Virus record (IMG/VR): IMGVR_UViG_3300030061_002367
Coordinates: 1-39,948 of that record
DNA: 39,948 nt
From: a virus
Reading direction: 5' to 3' (one strand)
Both the position numbers and the translations under genes were made by a program. Shown piece after piece: positions 8,534-17,900 of this stretch; the first letter of the stretch is position 1; each line of letters starts with the position of its first letter. The notes beneath the pieces were generated by a model. The model was not told the origin of the DNA. It saw only the letters and a list, made by a program, of their open reading frames with translations, and did not search any database.

Positions 8534-8573
8534 TGTTTGTCCTTATGGAATTACGATATACTAAGAGTGATAT

Positions 8574-8581
8574 TATTTATG
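8574..8581 (-). promoter_or_regulatory. T4-type late promoter element CATAAATA
   Basis: CATAAATA on the minus strand, 40 nt upstream of the gp15 ATG and overlapping the gp14 stop codon. It differs from the T4 late consensus by one base. Confidence 0.55.
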
Positions 8582-10271
8582 GTATTCCAAATGGGTTTTG
8601 CTCACTAAAGTCTATAATAGAATCTGCTTCAGTTTCTATATTAACATTATCTGCAAAACCATCATCGCTCGGATTAACATCAACTTTTCTAAGTTGATGT
8701 GTAGCACCTGAGGTAGATCCAACAATATTTTCTTCAAGAGTAAATGTTCCTGTGACGTTTGCTACCTCAAGAACATTAGTTTCAGTGTTCCAAACTCTGA
8801 CTCTACCTGTTGCTCCACTACTAGATCCTGTTACAATCTCGTTAAATACAAACTCACCAGTAGAACTAGTATTTGCAGCCGCGATCGTAATCGTAGGAGC
8901 GGTGCTGTATCCCAATCCAGCATTAATAAAGCGAATACCACTGATAGTGCCTGCAGCACTGACAACTGCTGTTGCAGCAGCAGAAACTACCTTAGTAGAG
9001 TCTTTTTCGGTAATGAGGTTAGAGATGGTAACGGTTGGGTTCGTTGTGTATCCACTTCCAACGTTAGTCAAATTCAAAGCAGTAATAGTTCCTGCAGTTC
9101 CAATTGTTGCCGTCGCTGTTGCAGTTGTACCTACTCCTATCGGTCCACTAATAGTAACTGTTGGTGCTGTGCTATAGAAAATACCCGCATTTGTGATAGT
9201 AAGAGAGATTGTGCCACCAACTCCTGTTGTTGCTGCTGTTGCTACAGATCCACCAGGAACATCAATAGTAATTGTTGGTGACGTGACATATCCAGATCCA
9301 CCGGCAGTGATTGTTATTATTCCTACAATACCATCAGCGATTGTCGCTGTTGCAGCTGCACCAGCACCTCCACCACCAATAAACTGAACTCCAGGGGCAA
9401 TTGTATATCCAGATCCAGGATTTACAATATCAGTATTCTGAATAGATCTTGCTCTCGGATTGGCACTTTGATTGCATACGTTTATTCCACCAATCATAAC
9501 CGCAGATGCAATACCAGTAATCCCTCCTGTTGGAGCAGATGATATTGCAACTCTTGGTACAGATGTATATCCTCCACCTCTGTTTGTCATAGTAATTGTG
9601 CGGATACCACCCTCAGTGATAATTCCGGCAACTGCTGTTGCTGTCACACCATTTCCGACAAGGGTGAGAGTTTGAGTACTTCCGATAATACTACTAAGTC
9701 CATCACTTCCATCGATCAGACCATCACTATCGCCACCAGTTAAAATATCATCAATATCTTCTATACCAGTGTCAATGACTTCATCACCATATCTAAAGAG
9801 TTCACATCTCAACTCATAAACATAATTTTTTTGTAGTTGATAAAATGGTTTTTCGTGCTCAACAAATTTAATTTCAAATAAACGATCCCCTAGAGGAAAA
9901 TAAATTAAGTCTCCTTCTTTTGGTCTCGTGGATAATTTTACATTTTCCTCATTCTTCATTAAAGGAGAAATATAGTTCTCAAATCTCTCCTTTGAAATAA
10001 CTAAATTTAATTCCTGCTCTTGTTGAATACCAAATTTTGACAGTATTGTAGTATTGTCATTATATCCTTCAAAGTTATCTATGTACGCTTCTATTGGATA
10101 TGCGTCATCAAATTTAGATTGTATTACTTCTCTAATAATTGTGTTTTCAGTTAAATATTTTCTTGGAAGATAATGTACTTCTACACCATACATCCTCAAC
10201 TGTTCATTGATAAGATCTTGAATTAAATTTTGCTCAGATCTGGCCCCTTGTTGGAAATATGGATTAAGCAT
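8577..10271 (-). CDS. gp14: Neck protein, T4 gp14-like, with a ~350-residue Gly-rich repeat insertion
   Basis: gp14 and gp13 form the neck that joins head and tail. Residues 1-185 follow T4 gp14: ILNPYFQQG-type start (T4 ILNPYVNF), MYGVEVHYLPRKYL (T4 MRGVECYYVPREYV), FEGYNDN, LSKFGIQ, RPKEGDLIYFPLGDRLFEI and FYQLQ. The extreme C-terminus (DFSEQNPFGIP) matches the T4 end. Between them lie about 350 extra residues of Gly/Thr/Ile-rich beta repeats, with the recurring pattern GxGYxxxPxVxI (GGGYTSVPRVAIS, GSGYVTSPTITI, GSGYTTNPTVTI, GLGYSTAPTITI). A SSGATG/TSGATH module follows the repeats. T4 gp14 is only 256 aa. The insertion probably forms a decoration outside the neck; this is inferred from its composition. 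The gene starts 4 nt after the gp13 stop. Confidence 0.93.
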   Translation of the reverse strand: MLNPYFQQGARSEQNLIQDLINEQLRMYGVEVHYLPRKYLTENTIIREVIQSKFDDAYPIEAYIDNFEGYNDNTTILSKFGIQQEQELNLVISKERFENYISPLMKNEENVKLSTRPKEGDLIYFPLGDRLFEIKFVEHEKPFYQLQKNYVYELRCELFRYGDEVIDTGIEDIDDILTGGDSDGLIDGSDGLSSIIGSTQTLTLVGNGVTATAVAGIITEGGIRTITMTNRGGGYTSVPRVAISSAPTGGITGIASAVMIGGINVCNQSANPRARSIQNTDIVNPGSGYTIAPGVQFIGGGGAGAAATATIADGIVGIITITAGGSGYVTSPTITIDVPGGSVATAATTGVGGTISLTITNAGIFYSTAPTVTISGPIGVGTTATATATIGTAGTITALNLTNVGSGYTTNPTVTISNLITEKDSTKVVSAAATAVVSAAGTISGIRFINAGLGYSTAPTITIAAANTSSTGEFVFNEIVTGSSSGATGRVRVWNTETNVLEVANVTGTFTLEENIVGSTSGATHQLRKVDVNPSDDGFADNVNIETEADSIIDFSEQNPFGIP

Positions 10272-10275
10272 ATGA

Positions 10276-11121
10276 TTAACCGATCATGTCCAATGGTGGA
10301 AGTTCATAAGTGTTGGACATAACTTCTCTAATTGCATCGAGCTCCTTTTGAGCATCATCATATATTTGTCTACCATTTAATTCTATACCACCTGGAAGTT
10401 TTACTCCTTGGAACTTCAAGAGGTTTTGTCCCCACTGTCTTTTGATAAGTTGAGTTACATATCTCTTGAGAAATGAATCATTCCAAACTCTACTAAAATC
10501 ATTTGGATCTAAAAGTCTATAACAATCAAGGATAAGATAATCATCCTTAGATACTTCTCCCCAATCAACATCTAAGTAAAGTCTATCCTGTCTTTGATTA
10601 AATCTTATCTGCTTCTCTGTATTTAATGCAAAGTCCATATCTTCAAGATATCTTTTTGTCATTGCATATGATAATATTTCAGTAGAACTAAAATTATAAA
10701 TGTCATTCAAGAACATTTGATATTTTACACTGAACATATTATTAGTCACTGTTTGTGACCCGTCATATCTAAATATTTTGTTTATTCCAATAACTTGTGG
10801 AGGAACTTGTACATAATTACTATTTTCTTCAAAAGAAAAAGTTACAGATGAACCATCTATAGTTGAAGATGCAGTTGTAGTAACTAGTCCTACAGGATTG
10901 CTTCCTCCTCTTCCTCGTCCCCTATCAACATCTCCCTGTGTGATTTTATACTTTAAATATGTTTGAATAACACCATCAAAATGTCTTTCATGAAAGTATT
11001 GCAAGGCATCATCTATTAGATCATCAATTTGCTCATCGGCAACGTTGATTTCTAAAACTGGTGCTCCCAGTTGTCTTTTGCAGTAATTTATTAGGTCCGA
11101 CCTACTTGCTGGTTGAGCCAT
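10276..11121 (-). CDS. gp13: Neck protein, T4 gp13-like
   Basis: The 281-aa product is close to T4 gp13 (309 aa). The N-terminus SDLINYCKRQLGAPVLEINV, followed by DDALQYFHERHFDG, matches T4 ILRRLGAPIINVEL and ALELYGEYHFDG. The C-terminal part FLKRYVTQLIKRQWGQNLLK.QG.KLPGGIELNG matches T4 WVKRYATALAKELNGQILAR.QGMMLPGGVTVDG, and the ends (PPLDMIG versus PPFGILVG) also agree. A basic RGRGRGG run interrupts the first half (about residues 67-73). The protein sits on the portal-proximal side of the neck and works with gp14, encoded immediately downstream. A late-type promoter element lies 22 nt upstream of the ATG, so the neck set can be transcribed separately from the baseplate block. Confidence 0.95.
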   Translation of the reverse strand: MAQPASRSDLINYCKRQLGAPVLEINVADEQIDDLIDDALQYFHERHFDGVIQTYLKYKITQGDVDRGRGRGGSNPVGLVTTTASSTIDGSSVTFSFEENSNYVQVPPQVIGINKIFRYDGSQTVTNNMFSVKYQMFLNDIYNFSSTEILSYAMTKRYLEDMDFALNTEKQIRFNQRQDRLYLDVDWGEVSKDDYLILDCYRLLDPNDFSRVWNDSFLKRYVTQLIKRQWGQNLLKFQGVKLPGGIELNGRQIYDDAQKELDAIREVMSNTYELPPLDMIG

Positions 11122-11143
11122 ATACGCACTAATTCCTCAACTG

Positions 11144-11151
11144 TATTTATG
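11144..11151 (-). promoter_or_regulatory. T4-type late promoter element CATAAATA
   Basis: CATAAATA on the minus strand, 22 nt upstream of the gp13 ATG, overlapping the end of the 132-aa gene. A GAGGA ribosome site lies between the element and the ATG. Confidence 0.6.
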
Positions 11152-11545
11152 GTGCTGATGAGACAGGATTAATAACTAAAATATTACCAGATATCAAAGG
11201 ATAAACTGTTGATCCGCTACCAACTTCATGTTTAAGTAAAACATCATAAACGTATCTACCCTCTGATGTTGCTCTTGTATTAACAGCACCTAATGATATC
11301 TTTAACTTACCATCATAGGCACTAGTAAATCCAACAGTAAACGATGATGTAATACCAAGAGTAGCTCCAACTGCTACACTTTTAGACATAGCGGCCGATC
11401 CACTATAATTTGTTAAATCAAATGCAGCATTTGATGTTGTATTAACAACTAAATTAACTTCAAAATCTGAACCACCATACATGGTTAGGTTCACACCTTT
11501 TGGTACGCCAGCATTAAGATCAAAAGTTACGTTCTTAGATGCCAT
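11147..11545 (-). CDS. Small virion protein, Ig-like beta domain, 132 aa
   Basis: The product looks like a single all-beta domain: alternating hydrophobic residues, Gly/Ser/Thr-rich turns, no cysteines and no helix-forming stretches. The pattern YGGSDFEVNLVV...FDLTNYSGSAAMSKS...GKLKISL...GRYVYDVLLKH...ISGNILVI resembles the N-terminal Ig-like domains of tail-tip and baseplate proteins (BppU-like), an impression rather than a tested match. It overlaps the upstream 60-aa gene by 11 nt and precedes gp13. In T4 this position is occupied by genes 11, 12 and wac, so a small structural or receptor-side protein fits. No exact homologue is recognised. Confidence 0.8.
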   Translation of the reverse strand: MASKNVTFDLNAGVPKGVNLTMYGGSDFEVNLVVNTTSNAAFDLTNYSGSAAMSKSVAVGATLGITSSFTVGFTSAYDGKLKISLGAVNTRATSEGRYVYDVLLKHEVGSGSTVYPLISGNILVINPVSSAP

Positions 11546-11717
11546 TTGGTATACCTATTGCATGCATAGTTTCCTGTTGTTTATAATAAAGTTTGCAGAA
11601 GCACTTAGCAATATTTCTAAGTTCTTCCATATCATCACAACTATCTATTTGACCAGATAATTTTGTATATTCAAAACTCTTAGTTAAATTATCTAAACTT
11701 ATATCATTTGGATCCAT
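11535..11717 (-). CDS. Conserved small protein, 60 aa
   Basis: A short, mostly helical, acidic product with two cysteines in the second half (DSCDDMEEL, KCFCKLYY gives three in total). It overlaps the upstream 73-aa gene by 14 nt and the downstream 132-aa gene by 11 nt, an arrangement that supports real translation. I believe similar small proteins occur at this position in other cyanophages, but I cannot name a function. A tail assembly helper or a small virion part are both possible. Confidence 0.7.
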   Translation of the reverse strand: MDPNDISLDNLTKSFEYTKLSGQIDSCDDMEELRNIAKCFCKLYYKQQETMHAIGIPNGI

Positions 11718-11925
11718 TGATCAACTCCTTTAATAGTGATTTAATTTCTGTAATGTCCTCTTTAAGGTTAGCAACTTCTTCTTCAATAGTCTGTACCTTT
11801 TGATGCTCTTTATTTTTCACTTTACGTCTCTCAACGTATTTTTCATGATCTAAAGAGTTTAGATTTAAAATGGCACCTGTATGTGGATCCCTTACGAGAT
11901 CCACATAATCTTTTACTTTATGCAT
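11704..11925 (-). CDS. Small coiled-coil protein, 73 aa
   Basis: The N-terminus (KVKDYVDLVRDPHTGAILN) contains the phrase LVRDPHTGAI, which I associate with small proteins of marine T4-like phages. The C-terminal half is a clear short coiled coil (IEEEVANLKEDITEIKSLLKEL). Its ATG overlaps the stop of the 2525-aa gene by one base (TAATG), indicating coupled translation. It could be an oligomerising adaptor or chaperone of the large protein; function unknown. Confidence 0.75.
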   Translation of the reverse strand: MHKVKDYVDLVRDPHTGAILNLNSLDHEKYVERRKVKNKEHQKVQTIEEEVANLKEDITEIKSLLKELINGSK

Positions 11926-14900
11926 TATGCTAGGGCAATAACTCTTAGGTTTTTGGCTCTTGGTACATATGTTTGATTTGTACCCGTCAACAGAATTTTA
12001 ATTCTGTAAACTTTAAATGACGGCAATTCGTCAATGCTAAAAGTATGTTCTTTAAATTCAATAGAACTACTATCAAAACCATATGTAGGAGTCTTAGATA
12101 CAAATGAATCCGATTCACCGTTATTGTTTGCAATATCAATAATTTGACCTTTAGAATCAAGGTTCTTATATCCTGGGAAAGGAATAAAGATTGGATCAAA
12201 TCCGTCTTTATTACTGATAGCATACAATACTCTAGCATCACAGAAATCATTAATGTGAGCATCAAAGATAACTTTTAAAGAAGTTGCTGCATTTTCCAGT
12301 CTTATTTCTTTGGAAATATACTGACAAGCAGTTGGATCTGTCAAAATTCCTTTAACTCTAGCATCATTTGCAATATCAGTAATTTGACTATCAATTCTGT
12401 TAGAAGATAGAATAGTACTAACTCTTTGACCATCAATTACTGGAGAAATATAGGAATCTGTAGTTACCATATTAACTCTCATTTGCATAGATTTAGCACC
12501 TTCAATGTTTGTCAACTTAGCATCTTCATTAACCTTAGAACAAATTAATCTTGTACTGCTAAGATAATTTGGTGTATTTGGAACAATTGGTTCAAACCCA
12601 GCATCAAGATAAGCAATCTCGTTGCCACTTAAACTTTGACCAGTTACTGTTCTAACTTCCGCGCTAATAGAAGTTCCTCTTGTAGTAACATTTTGAATGA
12701 TTGGAGTGATAATTTCAAATGGCATGTTTTGAGTTGCCTTAACATTTTGTCCTCCAGTAGATCCAGTAATTCCCATATAAAGTTTGGGGAATCCAAGTAC
12801 ATCATCACTTCTATCATCATTATTAACATTAAATTTCTCAGACATATCAAGTTTGATGTTATAGGAATCGAAGGTAATCGAACTTCCTATAGAAACGTCG
12901 TTTAAGTTATGAGTTTTATTGATTCTATGGAGACAAACTCCACCAAGTTCATATTTGTAGACAGGAGTTCCAGTGGAATAAGTAATCGGATTACTTCCTC
13001 TAGAAATACTACCACCAATAGTGTTTCCATCTACACTACTATATTCAATGATTTCCTCTCCAATTAAGAGGTATCCTCTATTTGTAGATCCAACACTAAC
13101 ATTTTCAAAGTTAGAGAATGCTGTTGCACTTTCAACAGCAAGACCTGATGTAGAATTAGAAGAATATTCACTAGTCAATTTGGTTGGCTTAACATCTGGA
13201 AGAACTCCAGAAACAATTACTCTATTATCTGTAAAGTACATTCCATGATTTTGATGGTTAACCTTAATGTGAAGTCCATCAGTAATTTCATTAATTGTGG
13301 AAATTTGAACATTTCCACCTGGTGCTGCAGGTAAATCGTTATTCAAAGTTTGAGCAATACCCACACTATTAAAGTAATTTAACTGTGGACCACTGACAGT
13401 GAAATCTCCCTGAACATTATCTAGAATCAGTTCACTAGTTTTACCAATTCCAGAAACAGTAAGTCTTACATTTCTACCAACAGATCCAGCACCAATAGTA
13501 TTGATTCCGACAACATCACCAGTTTGATATCCATTACCACCAGATCCAGTGATGGTTGCGGAAGTAACTTGGCCATTGGTGACAGCAACAGTTGCTTGAG
13601 CACCTCTACCACTTCCTGACAATGTTACTAGATTGACTCCAGTAAATGTATGAGATCCATCAGTTGGTGTTAAACCAATACCTGCATTAGAGATTGCCAA
13701 TGCTGTTCTTGGAATAGTTCCAGCAACACCAATTAGAGTACCTGTAGCATTTGTTTTGTTAACATGACTTGCTCCCTGGAAGAAAGTATTACCAAGTTGA
13801 TATCCAGAATCTTGTACAGTAGTTCCAAGTCCAACTCTAATAGTTCTGGAAGAAACTTCAAGACAATCAGGTTGAAGAACAGGTATTTGTCTGTTACCTT
13901 CACTTAACTTTGGACTATAGAAATCAATAGTACCAGACTCAAGGAAATTTGCCCTATACATGACAAATTTAAGATCTTCCCACTGACTTGCTTCCCATGT
14001 AGAAGCATTCTGAGACTTAAATAGTGATCCTAGATATGGTTGGTTTGAGATAAATGCATCACTTAGAAGATCATTCTCACCAATTCTAGAAATATAAACA
14101 CTATACTTGGTAGAGTTTGACGCTAAAGCAATTGCATACTCTGATCCTCCTTCCAAGAACACAGGAGCTTTAAATTGAATTGTTGTTGACACTGATCCAT
14201 CATCAGAAGTTTCAATATCTGCAGGATCAAGAACAATCTCAGAGAATGGAAGAATTTTCTGTGTTGGGAAACCATTTTGCATGGTTCTAAGTTGGAAGAC
14301 ACATGGAATATCCATATCATCTTTTGTTCTAAAGTAAATATCACACTTAGTGACAAATACTCCAGATTCTTCCTCAACTAAGAATGATTGTGCAAGTGGG
14401 TCATACCAACCAATGGTAACTTCTGAGGTTGTCTGACCTACAACCTGAGATCCTACAACCTGAGTTCCAAGATTTGTATTTACATTTCTTTCTTGGAATT
14501 CTTGTCTTCTTTCAATCCTAGCATTTCTAACTGAGATGATATTTTCCTGAACTGTTTCCAGTGTTCCCGAGGCAGCAAACGCTTCTTCGGCAATTGTTGT
14601 TGCAACATCTGGATCATTATCCTCATCATTAGTAAGGGTGAAAGTTTTAGTTCCTGTTTCAAATCTTGGGTGATTGACTGAGTTGGGGTTTGGAATGAAG
14701 AAACTACCTATTAGATTTGCAGCAAGATCTGATACAAGTCTATGTCCTGTTATAACTGCTTCTGCGCCACTTGTGCTGCCTTTTAGAATCATTTCCTCAG
14801 CAATACGACCAGAATATTCACCTTGAGCTTCATTTGATAATGAGAATGTATCAATATTCAAGATCGTTGATGTTGCAGAATATACTGCAGATAGAGATGT

Positions 14901-17900
14901 TCCGTTATAAGGGTCTTCTCTAAACACTTGATCGGGTGCGTTATATTCACCTTCTCTATGATTTGATTGAGCAACTCTAAAGGTAATTTTTGCTTCTTCT
15001 CCAATCAATTGTCTTGTGACAGGTCCAAGTCCTGGTCTAGACATCCTACCAATAACAGTTTCGCCAACCTGGAAGGTTCCAGACTGCATAGAAATTTCAA
15101 GGAGTTTTGGAACACAATACTTGTCAACTTGTTCTCCATCAAAAAATGCATGCATTCTCGTGAGAGGTTTCATTTTCTTAGAGATAAATTCAACATTTCT
15201 TGATCTCATAAACGGAATCAGATCTCTGCTTACAGTTCTGTCTCCTACAGATTCACGATCAAACTGTTCATGAACAAATAGTTGAGAACCAGTCCTTGAT
15301 TGTTCATCAGTTCGGATTGTCTCCCTTATAGTATCCTCAACGGTTGTTGTGGTTGTAGTTCGGACCAATCTTGCAACTCCACTACCACCATTGATCCAAC
15401 CACCAACACCTCTGGTTCCACCATCAGATACGGTTGTTCTTCTTGTGGTTGTATCATTAAATTCAAATCCAGTCCAATTAGTTTCCCACGAATTCCAAAC
15501 AATAGGAGCAAATCCAGTTTGAGGATCAAGACCTTCTGTTTGCTCAAGAAGTGCAACTTGAGAAGCATAATCACCTTCAACATCAATGACCTTAGGTTCA
15601 ATTCTTACAGTGTCTACCCAAGTATCAGATGCAGGGTTTAATTCCATTGTTCCCTGCCAAAAACTAATTAAGAATGGCGTTACACTTTCTGTTCTAGTTG
15701 CAAACGGTTGATTAATATACTCAACTTCACTGTAATCAAGAGTAATGACATCATTTGCTTTTCTTATATTATTTCCTTCAACAACTGCAAAATTTAGATC
15801 TGCTGTTGGATCTACATTTACAACTGGTCCAAAAATGAGATCAATAGAGTTTGTATAATGTCTTGGTCTTATTTCTTTATGAGCCCTATCAATACTATTC
15901 TTGATTGGTGCGCTTGTTTCTTGAGCATTAAATCCAGTAAAATTGTCAACAAAGAAACCAGATTTAAATCTATTCAATCCCTCTCCATCTGGAACAAACA
16001 GATTTGCTGTATTTGCTTCAAGTAAAGATAAAGATGTATAATATTCAAGACTTGAGATTCTATTCTCAAGCTTCTTAATATCCTTCATCTGATATCTCTT
16101 ATGCTCCAAGAATCTTAAAGATGCCTGACTGACATTATAGAGATATGGTGGAAGAGTAACTGTAGCAACTTCCAAAGCATTATCAATTGGATTTGGAGGT
16201 TGTGGAATTTCTGATGGTGTTCCATATAAAATTTGGAACTTACCTCTTTTATCTAAGAAAACTCTATCAATTCTTCCAAGATAATGACTAAATGTTGTTA
16301 AAATTGTTTCATCAGATGCTAAAGCATTTGATGCTGAATTTCCATCCGCATTAAATGATCTTCCAAAAAATTCAAGAGGAGATCTTGCTCCTTCAGCAAC
16401 TGTATATTCAGAAACTCTTGGTCTAATGTCAAGTATATCAGTATTAGCATCACCATTTATACCTTTGATTTCTGTACTGTAATCAAAGTTTTTGTAAGAT
16501 TCTACAGTAGTAAGGTCTCCATTATCAGTTGAATCAAAAGATGCACTCTTATAATAAATTTTCAGTTTCTTAGCAGGAGCAGATTTATTCTCTTTTCTTA
16601 TAATTCTTCCTTGATCATAGAATGTATCCTCTTGACCAGTTCTAAATTTATAGTTTTCGGAAATATCAAAACTATCAGAGGTAATAACGGATACAATTGC
16701 TTGAATTGCCGTCTCCTGGAAAATTACAGTTTCTCCTTCAACAAATTTACTATCATTTTTGGATATATATGAAATCTGTGCAGATGTAAGGGTTTCTGCA
16801 AGAATTCCATTTGCTCCAGATGTTTGTCCTATAAAAGATTCTCCAACTGTTAGTTCTCCAGTTGTAGTTGATGTACTATTAATATTAATTAAAGAAATTT
16901 TTGGTGCTGTAGCATTGTTAGTATCAGCAGATTCAAAAACACCATGAACATCAATAACATCTGGAACATTTAGAGAAATAGTAGCATCTTGAACTCTGGT
17001 TCCATATGGATAATTACCACCACCATAGACCAATCCATCATTTAAGGTTGTTGATCCAATACCAGAAGATGCACTATTTGATTTATCAACAATAATAGAT
17101 TTAACTCTATTTTTAATTTTAATTTTTGATGTGGGTTTAACCTTCTTCAAAGAAACAATTAAAGAAGCACCGGTATCATTAGACCCAAGACCAAAGATGT
17201 TTAATGCTGTTCCCCCACTGGCAATAGTGAGTTTATCAGCAGACAATGCTTCAGTTGTACCATCTGATCTAATTAGAGCATATCTTTCTTCATCAAATGG
17301 CAAGAATGTTTCATTTGGACCTGCAGATATATTAGAAGAGAGTTGGCCACTAGCAATATCAACACTCAGAACTTTTCTTATAGTTAAACTTGCATTAGTA
17401 AAATCTACAGACTCAATATCAGTTCTTGGTAATCTAGTATAAAGAGTGCTATCAGAGGAAGGATCAAGTTTTGTAGTTACAAGCTTGAGATCACTTACAT
17501 TAAGACTTACAGTTGGAAGATCACCAAATACAATTCCAGGTACGTTAGTTACTGCAGTAATCCCAATACTATCAATTCCAACATTTGAAACTCTTGCAAG
17601 TGAAACATCAGTTAGTGTTAAACTAGTATTAGTGTACTCTACAAGGTCGCCAACTTTAAACAATCCAGGAAGAGCATTACTAGTGCTTCTTATTGTACTT
17701 ACACCACTAGACGCCGGGGATATAGTTGCAACACCAACTCTAATTATTGGACTCTGAACAACATCAGCAGCAAAAGTGGAGACACCGGTCAATCTGTTAT
17801 TACTTCCAAAAACGGATTTTACATCTGATAATGCATAAGATGTTACTGCTGTAGCAATTCTGCCATCATTAATACCATTAAATACTAAAGGTTCATTGGG

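Noticed and set aside
8752-9675. Periodic DNA pattern in gp14 that could suggest a CRISPR-like or satellite array
   Set aside because: Unit length varies and similarity is at protein level (GxGY repeats); no constant repeat with unique spacers.
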